From JBPBPI01 sp050954885 (GTDB lineage: Bacteria > Pseudomonadota > Alphaproteobacteria > Caedimonadales > Caedimonadaceae), in NCBI GenBank assembly GCA_050954885.1, contig JBPBPI010000142.1:1-35028 (forward strand): a stretch of 35,028 bases of DNA, given 5' to 3'. Positions 1 to 6,390 of this stretch are shown here, one piece after another. The translations under genes were made by a program, and so were the position numbers. How positions within the stretch are numbered: the stretch's first letter is position 1; the number at the start of each line of letters is the position of its first letter. The notes below the pieces were generated by a model. That model was not told the DNA's origin. It saw nothing but the letters and a program-made list of their open reading frames with translations, and ran no database searches.

Positions 1-41
1 TATAAAACAGAACACGTTCCCTTAAATCTATGCTATATCCG

Positions 42-197
42 TAACTCATTCACTCAAAATATCAAAGACAAATCATTACGTCAATCAGCTATAGTGCTAA
101 AGAGGCAGCAGAAACAAAAACAGGTGTTCGTGTTAACAAACAAACTGGCACCATCGAATATTTAAATGATAAAGGACAGTGGGGACCTGATCTTTAA
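42..197 (+). pseudogene. C-terminal remnant of an unidentified gene
   Basis: An open frame running to the TAA at 195-197 encodes a protein-like tail (key stretch GVRVNKQTGTIEY, ending GQWGPDL). It has no ATG, GTG or TTG start I would accept, and a stop at 42-44 lies upstream in the same frame. The window opens in another frame that is free of stops from base 1 to 162 and reads plausibly up to about base 90. The simplest reading is a gene entering from outside the window that suffered a frameshift near 85-100, leaving a broken 3' end. It could also be a fragment left by rearrangement next to the downstream repeat. I do not recognise the family. Confidence 0.35.
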
Positions 198-247
198 ATA
201 AAAATTTAGGAAAATTTTATTTCTCGATTTAAGATAGTTGATTTCAC

Positions 248-285
248 AAAAAAAGATCTCCTAAAATTTAGGAGATCTTTTTTTT
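248..285. terminator. Bidirectional intrinsic terminator (copy 1)
   Basis: A long, almost perfect palindrome has arms AAAAAAAGATCTCCTAAA and its complement. The G+C part is GATCTCCTAAA/TTTAGGAGATC, followed by eight T. Because A and T runs flank both sides, it should terminate transcription in either direction. It closes the broken gene upstream. Confidence 0.85.
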
Positions 286-302
286 AACTTTCAATTTTTA
301 AA
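248..302. repeat. 55-bp direct repeat, copy 1
   Basis: This segment matches 1746-1800 at 53 of 55 positions by eye. The match includes the terminator palindrome plus the 3' flank ACTTTCAATTTTTAAA, which is not part of the hairpin. One difference is the centre base of the palindrome, the other is an A/G just after the T run. Identity beyond the hairpin argues for duplication or a dispersed repeat family, not two independent terminators. Confidence 0.85.
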
Positions 303-414
303 TATGTAAAATCTTAACTTTTTTTATAAAAAATTCATTGAATTCAAAGATTATTTTCTAAAATATATTTAAAATTTTTAATTATGTTAAATTAAATTTT
401 GACTAAATCATATA

Positions 415-443
415 TTGTCATTTTTTTAAATTTACTTTATAAA
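415..443 (+). promoter_or_regulatory. Sigma70-like promoter for the 502 gene
   Basis: A TTGTCA -35 box (415-420) and a TATAAA -10 box (438-443) are separated by 17 bases. The predicted start of transcription near 450 leaves about 50 bases of leader before the ATG at 502. In DNA this AT-rich chance matches are common, so this is a candidate only. Confidence 0.5.
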
Positions 444-501
444 ATGATATTATTAAATTGTTAATAACATTATTTTAATTTGAATGGTGATCTAAATTTT
501 T

Positions 502-1716
502 ATGAAATATATGGCAACAATTTTTATTTCTTTATTTTTATTGAGCAATATTTATGCAAGTGATAGAAAAAATCAGGAATCATTGGATGAATGCTCCAAA
601 TCTTATATTCAACAAACAAAAAATCATTTTGAACAAGCACCTTATTTACCAACTCAAGGGTTTTTAAAAAATAAAATTGATCAATTTCGTTTGAATACTA
701 AACAAGAAATTTTTTATATAGAAAATGATGATCAAAAAAATGTTGAATTTTTTATAGAAAATATTTTACCTACGATGGTTACAAAAAAATTATCTAAGGA
801 TTTATCAACGCCACATATAAAAAATTCTATAATAACAATGATGCAATTTGAAAAAGAAAATAAACAAGATGTTTGCATATATCATGGAACTTGCAATACA
901 GTCACCTTGATGACAGAATTTAACACAGAATTGTACCGTGCCTTGGGTATTATAAAGCTTGATGACAAAGATCATAAAATTTTACGTCCATTTGCAAATA
1001 TTTTTGATTTTCTTAAAACAGCTAACCAATTAGAACTAGAATATCAAGATGATAGCAATTCAAAATTTTCTAAAAGATGCCTCTCATGTGTTCCTTATAT
1101 TTTTGGTCTTTTAAACTCAGATACACAACCTATCAATTTTTGGCTTAATGATTGCTCTTGGAAAACTGATTTTAAATTTATTGAAAAAATTAAAAAAATT
1201 TTTAAAGTTTTAGAGCTAAATTTAGATGAGAAATATATTCAAGAAAATTATCAAAAAATTTTAGATACTCATGAAGTAACAACATGGGGTGGGAGTATGA
1301 TACAGATTGCGTTATCTGCTGAAGATCTGACAACAGCTAAATTTTCCTTTTTTGATGGAATGCCTGTAATTGATACAAGTTATGGTTACATGTGTTCCAA
1401 ATTTGGAAGAAGTTGGCATATTGAAGCCGACGCTGCTAAATATTTTAAACCTCATAGTCGTGAAATACATTCTGATGTATTAAAAACAACTTTGCAGACT
1501 CGAGAAGATCAACCTCAAAAATTTATTGATTTTCATCAATTAAGATACATGCCCAAAGAAATACCAAAACACGTTCATATATATTATGCTCATCAAAACA
1601 ATGAATTAAAAATTGAAGCATTTAGAAATGAACTGTTGTCTCAAATAAAAAAAGATATACAAGGTCTGAATCGTGCACAATTACAAACAAGTTTATTTTT
1701 TTCATCACCAAGATAA
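502..1716 (+). CDS. Predicted secreted protein of unknown function
   Basis: A 404-residue protein begins with a clear Sec signal peptide (hydrophobic residues 5-17, likely cut after IYAS around residue 20). The mature part is soluble-looking, rich in Lys, Asn and Ile, with no further membrane segment. It contains about ten cysteines, unusual for a cytosolic bacterial protein and suggestive of disulfides after export. A motif IYHGT at about residues 127-131 resembles the His-Gly-Thr strand of ADP-ribosyltransferase folds, but I could not place the other catalytic residues, so this is only a hint. The gene has its own promoter and terminator, no good ribosome-binding site, base composition more AT-rich than the core genes, and is bracketed by 55-bp direct repeats. 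I do not recognise the family; a secreted effector is inference. Confidence 0.75.
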   Translation: MKYMATIFISLFLLSNIYASDRKNQESLDECSKSYIQQTKNHFEQAPYLPTQGFLKNKIDQFRLNTKQEIFYIENDDQKNVEFFIENILPTMVTKKLSKDLSTPHIKNSIITMMQFEKENKQDVCIYHGTCNTVTLMTEFNTELYRALGIIKLDDKDHKILRPFANIFDFLKTANQLELEYQDDSNSKFSKRCLSCVPYIFGLLNSDTQPINFWLNDCSWKTDFKFIEKIKKIFKVLELNLDEKYIQENYQKILDTHEVTTWGGSMIQIALSAEDLTTAKFSFFDGMPVIDTSYGYMCSKFGRSWHIEADAAKYFKPHSREIHSDVLKTTLQTREDQPQKFIDFHQLRYMPKEIPKHVHIYYAHQNNELKIEAFRNELLSQIKKDIQGLNRAQLQTSLFFSSPR

Positions 1717-1745
1717 TAAAAATAAATATTTTTAATCATCGATAT

Positions 1746-1783
1746 AAAAAAAGATCTCCTAAATTTTAGGAGATCTTTTTTTT
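1746..1783. terminator. Bidirectional intrinsic terminator (copy 2)
   Basis: This is the same palindrome as at 248-285, differing at one central base: A7, GATCTCCTAAA, complement, then T8. It lies between the convergent ends of the 502 gene (plus) and the patatin gene (minus), so it can serve both. Confidence 0.88.
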
Positions 1784-1800
1784 GACTTTCAATTTTTAAA
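1746..1800. repeat. 55-bp direct repeat, copy 2
   Basis: This is the second copy of the repeat at 248-302, in the same orientation, with identity reaching beyond the hairpin into ACTTTCAATTTTTAAA. Together the two copies frame the 502-1716 gene with about 1.44 kb between them. Confidence 0.85.
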
Positions 1801-1810
1801 GAATTAAAAA

Positions 1811-2839
1811 TTATAGATAATCAAGTTCCATATCAACCGTGGATTCTTGACCCACTTTATCGAATTTGTTATTCAACCAATCTTCGGCTTTTTGACGTCC
1901 CAATTCTTTCAAATGATTTAAGAAATCCCAATCGGTTGATAACTTGGTTGGCACACCCAAATCTTTCATGACATCATCGGCGCGAACAGAATGCATGTAC
2001 ATCCGACGCAATCTCTTTTTATACTCTTCCTTAAACCAACCCTCATCAATCATTTTAGTTATAAAAGAAATTGTGCGCATCTCTCGCATTAAAGACGAGT
2101 TAAAGCTGATTTCATTGACACGGTTGCGAATGGCACCCGATGTTTTTGGCACTTCATCTCGGTGAATTGGATTGATATGAATAATCACAATATCACTTGA
2201 TTGAGTATCATCAATCAATGGGAAGAGTGCCGGATTGCCCATATAACCGCCATCCCAGAAAAATTCGCTGCCGACTTGTACCGTTTGAAATAAGAAAGGT
2301 AAACAAGCGGATGCAAGTAAAGCGTCAACCTGCATTTCTTCATTTTTAAAAACACGGACTTTGCCAGTTAACACATTCGTTGCACAGATTCGAAGCTTAA
2401 TTTTATCTTGTGTCCTTAACGCCTCGAAATCGATTGTTTTTTCTAATACATCGCGCAAAGGATTTTTATTTTGAGGGTTAAATTGATACGGCGATAACAT
2501 ACCTGTAATGGATTCAAACATGCTATAACTTGGTGTCTCTAAATGCCCTGATTGTATGTACATGTGGTCCAAGGGTGTGTTTTCAGTAGCATTGTATTTT
2601 TTGCCGCCGTCACTAATCATCTTCCAATATTGATCAAGAGCTTCGCGCGCACCTTTATTGCCATTTTTAATATAACCTGATGTAAAGATCGCAGCATTCA
2701 TGGCACCTGCACTTGTGGCAGAGATCCCATCAACTTCAATACGACCATCTTCTAAAAATTTGTCGATAACACCCCAAGTAAAAGCTCCATGAGCACCGCC
2801 GCCTTGAAAGGCCAGATTTACTTTTTTTGTCCCCGTCAT
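1811..2839 (-). CDS. Patatin-like phospholipase (PatD-like)
   Basis: This is a 342-residue patatin-family serine lipid hydrolase. Visible motifs are the oxyanion-hole GGGAHG at about residues 13-18, the nucleophile elbow ATSAGA with Ser43, and the DGG with Asp196 completing the Ser-Asp dyad. The family cleaves acyl chains from phospholipids, and there is no signal peptide, so it is either cytoplasmic or exported by another route. A GAGGAG ribosome-binding site precedes the ATG by 8 bases. It lies 27 bases behind the 3-hydroxybutyrate dehydrogenase gene on the same strand, matching the bdhA-patD operon of Legionella pneumophila, where the pair is needed for full growth in amoebae. Catalytic class is well supported; substrate and role here are inference from that analogy. 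Confidence 0.92.
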   Translation of the reverse strand: MTGTKKVNLAFQGGGAHGAFTWGVIDKFLEDGRIEVDGISATSAGAMNAAIFTSGYIKNGNKGAREALDQYWKMISDGGKKYNATENTPLDHMYIQSGHLETPSYSMFESITGMLSPYQFNPQNKNPLRDVLEKTIDFEALRTQDKIKLRICATNVLTGKVRVFKNEEMQVDALLASACLPFLFQTVQVGSEFFWDGGYMGNPALFPLIDDTQSSDIVIIHINPIHRDEVPKTSGAIRNRVNEISFNSSLMREMRTISFITKMIDEGWFKEEYKKRLRRMYMHSVRADDVMKDLGVPTKLSTDWDFLNHLKELGRQKAEDWLNNKFDKVGQESTVDMELDYL

Positions 2840-2866
2840 TATGTAAACTCCTCGTTTGTTTTATTT

Positions 2867-3649
2867 TTATTGCGCTGTCCAGCCACCATCCATGGACAAA
2901 GCAGTCCCTGTAATCGAACTTCCTGCCTCACTGCAAAGAAAAAGTACCATCTCGCCCAAATGTTCTGGTTGAACAAATCTTAAAGAGGGTTGTTTTTCTT
3001 CCAAAAGCTCTTTTGTTGCTTTGGCAATATCAATTCCCTCTTGCGCTGCACGATCTTTGATTTGTTTTTCAACCAAAGGGGTATAAACCCAGCCCGGACA
3101 AATCGCGTTACACGTAATATTAGCAGGTGCATTTTCAAGAGCAACAACTTTCGTCAGTCCCACCAAACCATGTTTTGCAGCCACATAAGCTGATTTTTCA
3201 ACAGACGCAACTAAACCATGAGCTGAGGCAATATTAATGATACGACCCCAACCCCGTTTTTGAAAAATCGGTACTGCTGCTTGCATGCTATAAAATGAGG
3301 CAGATAAATTAATTGCTAAAATACTTTGCCATTTTTCAGCCGGAAATTTTTCAATAGGAGATGTAAATTGAATACCTGCATTATTAACCAGAATATCAAG
3401 ACCACCAAATTTTGATTCGGTTTGGGCAATCATGGCTTGAATATCATTTGCTTTTGACATATCAGCCGCGGAATAATCACATTTTATATTGAAGTCAGAT
3501 TCAATGGTTTTTTGAATTTGCTCAATGTCAGCAGGATCGCCAAAACCGTTTAACATGATATGACATCCTTGAGACGCCAGTGTACGTGCAATACCTAGTC
3601 CAATTCCACTGGTGGATCCAGTTACAAAGGCAATTTTATCTTTCAACAT
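2867..3649 (-). CDS. bdhA: 3-hydroxybutyrate dehydrogenase
   Basis: This 260-residue short-chain dehydrogenase oxidises D-3-hydroxybutyrate to acetoacetate with NAD, the last step of polyhydroxybutyrate use. The NAD-binding glycine motif TGSTSGIG is at residues 10-17, NNAG at 88-91, the catalytic serine near 141, and the YxxxK pair at Tyr154 and Lys158. The stretch GWVYTPLVEKQI after the active site is typical of this dehydrogenase rather than the reductases FabG or PhaB. The start has a strong AGGAAGG site. It is the first gene of a two-gene operon with the patatin-like lipase, so polymer or lipid carbon may feed the ketone-body route. No phaC or acetoacetyl-CoA gene is in view. Confidence 0.92.
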   Translation of the reverse strand: MLKDKIAFVTGSTSGIGLGIARTLASQGCHIMLNGFGDPADIEQIQKTIESDFNIKCDYSAADMSKANDIQAMIAQTESKFGGLDILVNNAGIQFTSPIEKFPAEKWQSILAINLSASFYSMQAAVPIFQKRGWGRIINIASAHGLVASVEKSAYVAAKHGLVGLTKVVALENAPANITCNAICPGWVYTPLVEKQIKDRAAQEGIDIAKATKELLEEKQPSLRFVQPEHLGEMVLFLCSEAGSSITGTALSMDGGWTAQ

Positions 3650-3791
3650 TTTAATGCCTTCCTGTTTTAGTTAATTTTTATTAAAATGGCTTAACAAAAT
3701 TTTTTAGTTATTTTAATTAAAACACATAATTTTTTGTTTACGTAGAAAAACTTATTTTTAACAAATTAAATTTTTAAGGATTTTAAGTATT

Positions 3792-4463
3792 TTGTTTAAA
3801 CTTTTAATCGCCCTTGTTGTTGTTTTTTTAATCGCGCCTTTGGGCAAAATAGGCGTGGGCTATCTTGAGAATTATTATCCTCGACTTCATCATATTCCTA
3901 AAGACGCTCAGGGTATTATTTTATTGGGCGGAAGTTTTGATATGAAAACGTCTCAAAAACGCGGCTTTACCTGTTATAATATGGCTGCTGGACGACTCGT
4001 TGAATTTATGGAACTTGCCCATAAACATCCTCATCTACCGCTTATTTTCACAGGTGGCGGCACCAGAGATTATACAAAAAAGTCAGAAGCAGATTTAACA
4101 GAAGAAATTTTAAAGAATATGCACTTTGATCTATCGCGTATCAAATTTGAGCGTAAATCATTAAACACTCTTGAAAATGCCACATTAACTTTTGACATGA
4201 TCCATCCAAAACCCCACGAAAAATGGGTGCTAGTGACATCTGCTTCCCATATGCCAAGGTCGGTTGCTTTATTCCGACATTTTGGTTGGCATGTGATTCC
4301 CTATCCAGTTGATTATCACACGGATGAATCTTTGAGTTATCAACCTACGATGAATATCTATCACATTGTTGCTTTTTGGTATCATGGCTTACATGAATGG
4401 TTGGCTCTAATACGCAATTACGTTCGTGGTCACAGTGAGACGCTTCTTCCGGCTCGCGTCTGA
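3792..4463 (+). CDS. YdcF/ElyC/SanA family envelope protein (DUF218)
   Basis: A 223-residue protein has one N-terminal membrane segment (residues 2-17) followed by a DUF218 domain. Family signatures are IILLGGS around residues 42-48, the TGGGTRD loop, the LNTLENA motif that matches the family SxxTxEN box, and the VTSASHMPRS strand. Members such as SanA and ElyC of E. coli act in the envelope, with roles in barrier function and lipid-carrier or peptidoglycan homeostasis, though the reaction is not settled. The start is TTG at 3792 with AAGGA about 11 bases upstream; no in-frame ATG lies close enough to retain the membrane segment. It stands where many bacteria have infC, directly before rpmI, but an independent promoter for rpmI lies between. 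Confidence 0.85.
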   Translation: MFKLLIALVVVFLIAPLGKIGVGYLENYYPRLHHIPKDAQGIILLGGSFDMKTSQKRGFTCYNMAAGRLVEFMELAHKHPHLPLIFTGGGTRDYTKKSEADLTEEILKNMHFDLSRIKFERKSLNTLENATLTFDMIHPKPHEKWVLVTSASHMPRSVALFRHFGWHVIPYPVDYHTDESLSYQPTMNIYHIVAFWYHGLHEWLALIRNYVRGHSETLLPARV

Positions 4464-4480
4464 TTTCTATCACGCGCTGG

Positions 4481-4509
4481 TTGCAATAAAGATGATATCT
4501 TGATATAAC
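4481..4509 (+). promoter_or_regulatory. Sigma70-like promoter for rpmI-rplT
   Basis: TTGCAA (4481-4486) and TATAAC (4504-4509) are separated by exactly 17 bases. The predicted transcript starts near 4516, which gives rpmI a leader of about 95 bases. Both hexamers are close to consensus. Confidence 0.6.
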
Positions 4510-4515
4510 CTCAAA

Positions 4516-4609
4516 ACATCATGTGGGACGTGGCAGAGAACATCTGTTCCGGGCATGCCTTATGTCGCCGTGATTATATAGTTAAATATTCTATACTAAA
4601 GGATTGAAA
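4516..4609 (+). promoter_or_regulatory. Possible structured leader of rpmI-rplT
   Basis: The leader is markedly richer in G and C than other intergenic DNA here. GGCA (4532-4535) can pair with TGCC (4556-4559), enclosing a small hairpin GAAC-ATCT-GTTC (4538-4549). Feedback by L20 on its own mRNA leader is established in other bacteria, so a regulatory leader is plausible, but no known consensus is recognised. The AAAGGA at 4598-4603 is the rpmI ribosome-binding site. Confidence 0.35.
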
Positions 4610-4810
4610 ATGCCCAAATTAAAGACCAAAAGTAGCGTCAAAAAACGCTTCAAATTGACCGCAAGTGGAAAAATTATCATGGGCCGTCAAGGCAAACGTC
4701 ATGGAATGATCAAACGTACCAACAAGCAAATTCGCAACAAGCGTGGCACTGGGATTATGAGTGAATCATGCGCACGCATGATTCGTACACTTATGCCTTA
4801 CGGCGTTTAA
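4610..4810 (+). CDS. rpmI: 50S ribosomal protein L35
   Basis: The 66-residue product starts MPKLKTKSSVKKRF, the highly conserved L35 N-terminus, and is very basic as expected for an rRNA-binding protein of the large subunit. I chose the ATG at 4610 over the in-frame TTG at 4604, because AAAGGA at 4598-4603 sits at the right distance from the ATG and the family begins with MPK. The gene is followed after 12 bases by rplT. The infC gene, which often precedes rpmI, is absent here. Confidence 0.97.
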   Translation: MPKLKTKSSVKKRFKLTASGKIIMGRQGKRHGMIKRTNKQIRNKRGTGIMSESCARMIRTLMPYGV

Positions 4811-4822
4811 AGGAGATAAATT

Positions 4823-5188
4823 ATGGCCCGTGTTAAAAGAGGTGTAACCACCCACGCCCGTCACAAAAAAATTATTAAGATGGCCTCTGGCTATCGTGGA
4901 CGCGCAAAGAATTGCTTCCGTATTGCCATTGAAAAGGTTGAAAAGGGTTTGCAATATGCTTACCGCGACCGACGCGTTCGCAAGCGTGATTTTCGCGCCC
5001 TTTGGATTCAACGTATCAATGCAGCCTCTCGTCAATTTGGGCTGACCTATTCACAATTTATGAATGGTATTAACAAGGCAGGAATTGAAGTCGATCGCAA
5101 AATTTTGGCTGATCTAGCAGCTCGCGAGCCTGAGACTTTTAAAAATTTAGTGGATCAAGCTAATGCGGCTTTGGCCAAAGTTGCTTAG
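4823..5188 (+). CDS. rplT: 50S ribosomal protein L20
   Basis: The 121-residue basic protein starts MARVKRGVTTHARHKK and contains ASGYRGRAKNCFRIA, both diagnostic of L20, an early assembly protein of the 50S subunit that binds 23S rRNA. In several bacteria it also represses its own operon through the leader. AAAGGAG lies 7 bases before the ATG. It is cotranscribed with rpmI and ends before a strong hairpin terminator at 5224-5255. Confidence 0.98.
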   Translation: MARVKRGVTTHARHKKIIKMASGYRGRAKNCFRIAIEKVEKGLQYAYRDRRVRKRDFRALWIQRINAASRQFGLTYSQFMNGINKAGIEVDRKILADLAAREPETFKNLVDQANAALAKVA

Positions 5189-5223
5189 ACTTTTTTAAAA
5201 AGCACACGCTATAAGAAGTCATT

Positions 5224-5255
5224 AAAAAAAGCCGCCTTTGTTGCGGCTTTTTTTT
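5224..5255 (+). terminator. Intrinsic terminator or attenuator between rplT and pheS
   Basis: A7, stem GCCGC (5231-5235), loop CTTTGTT, stem GCGGC (5243-5247), then eight T form a classic terminator. It ends only 41 bases before the pheS ATG, which leaves little room for a separate pheS promoter. Confidence 0.9.
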
Positions 5256-5295
5256 AATTTTGTGAGAGCGTTTGAACAAAGGACAAAGAGAGAAC

Positions 5296-6390
5296 ATGGA
5301 TACCTTTCAATCAAATTATGCAACCTGGCAACAAAATATTGAAAATGCCCAGGATCTTAATACCCTTGAACATGTTCGTCTCACCTTATTGGGAAAACAA
5401 GGTGAAATTACCCAAGCCATGAAATCTTTGGGCGATCTTGATCTTGATGCGCGCAAGCAACGCGGTCGTGAACTTAATGATATACGTCAAAATCTAAGTC
5501 AAAGATTAGATGAAAAACATCATCAATTGACAGCCATGGCACTCACGCAAAAACTTGCCTCTGAAAGCATTGATATTACCCTTCCCTCACGGCCTATAAT
5601 AAAAGGTGTGTTTCATCCGATCAGTCAGACTCTTTTTGAAGTCATGGGAATTTTTCAAAATCTTGGCTTTTCTTTGGCCGATGGCAATCATATCGAAGAA
5701 GATTATTATAACTTTGATGCCTTAAATATTCCGCCTGAACATCCAGCACGCCAAGATCATGATACATTTTATATGCCGTCAACCCAAGAGGGTACTAAAA
5801 AAGTCCTTCGTACGCAAACAACGACGGTTCAAATTCGTACGCTTCTGGCGCAAAAACCACCCCTTCGCTTTGTGGCACCCGGCCGGACTTTTCGCAGCGA
5901 TTATGATCAAACCCATACGCCCAATTTTCATCAAATTGAAGGTTTGATGCTGGGGGATGATATTCATATGGGGCATTTAAAATATTGTCTGACACAATTT
6001 TATCAACGTTTCTTTAATATTCCAGACCTGCCAGTACGCTTCAGGCCGTCTTACTTTCCTTTTACAGAACCCTCTGCCGAAGTTGATATTGGCTATCATA
6101 AGAAAAAAGATCAACTCGTACTAGGCTATGACAAATCTAATCAATCTTCTCAGGAAATTCTCTGGTTAGAAATTGGCGGTTGTGGCATGGTTCATGAAAC
6201 TGTGTTAAAAAATTGTCAAATCGATCCACAACAATATCAAGGATTTGCTTTCGGTATGGGTATTGAACGTATGGCCATGTTAAAATACGGCATTGCAGAC
6301 CTGCGGGCCTTTTATGAGACAGATCTCCGTTGGCTGAGACGTCACGGATTTTCAATTGCCCATGGTTTAATGGCAGGAGAGAGCGCATGA
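5296..6390 (+). CDS. pheS: Phenylalanyl-tRNA synthetase alpha subunit
   Basis: The 364-residue alpha subunit forms the alpha2-beta2 enzyme that charges tRNA-Phe in the cytosol. Residues 1-80 are the N-terminal coiled-coil tRNA-binding arm (ending near LGKQGEITQAMKSLG and the following helix), and the rest is the class II catalytic core. Motif 2 (FRSDYDQTHTPNFHQIEG) and motif 3 (GFAFGMGIERMAMLKYGI) are intact. I chose the ATG at 5296 because it matches the usual MDxx start; a TTG at 5272 in frame would add eight residues. The stop overlaps the pheT start as ATGA, giving translational coupling. Confidence 0.96.
   Translation: MDTFQSNYATWQQNIENAQDLNTLEHVRLTLLGKQGEITQAMKSLGDLDLDARKQRGRELNDIRQNLSQRLDEKHHQLTAMALTQKLASESIDITLPSRPIIKGVFHPISQTLFEVMGIFQNLGFSLADGNHIEEDYYNFDALNIPPEHPARQDHDTFYMPSTQEGTKKVLRTQTTTVQIRTLLAQKPPLRFVAPGRTFRSDYDQTHTPNFHQIEGLMLGDDIHMGHLKYCLTQFYQRFFNIPDLPVRFRPSYFPFTEPSAEVDIGYHKKKDQLVLGYDKSNQSSQEILWLEIGGCGMVHETVLKNCQIDPQQYQGFAFGMGIERMAMLKYGIADLRAFYETDLRWLRRHGFSIAHGLMAGESA

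Larger units (their letters stand above)
198..501. other. AT-rich gene-free stretch with terminator and promoter
   Basis: This stretch carries no supportable gene. It holds the terminator-containing direct repeat at 248-302 and a sigma70-like promoter at 415-443. The rest is very AT-rich with many A and T runs, and I see nothing else in it. Confidence 0.6.

Noticed and set aside
248..1800. Insertion-sequence ends for the repeats around the 502 gene
   Set aside because: The repeats are direct copies with internal terminator palindromes, no target-site duplication is visible, and the enclosed gene shows no transposase motif.
1944..2165. Plus-strand frames inside the patatin and bdhA genes
   Set aside because: They are antisense shadows of well-supported minus-strand genes, with no start signal or protein-like character.
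4469..4574. Long-range pairing ATCACG (4469-4474) with CGTGAT (4569-4574) in the rpmI leader
   Set aside because: The left arm lies upstream of the predicted promoter, so it would not be in the rpmI transcript; six bases can also match by chance.
6330..6386. N-terminal extension of PheT starting inside pheS
   Set aside because: The family begins MKFTLSWL at the ATG 6387, which overlaps the pheS stop as ATGA; the extension is just pheS read in another frame.
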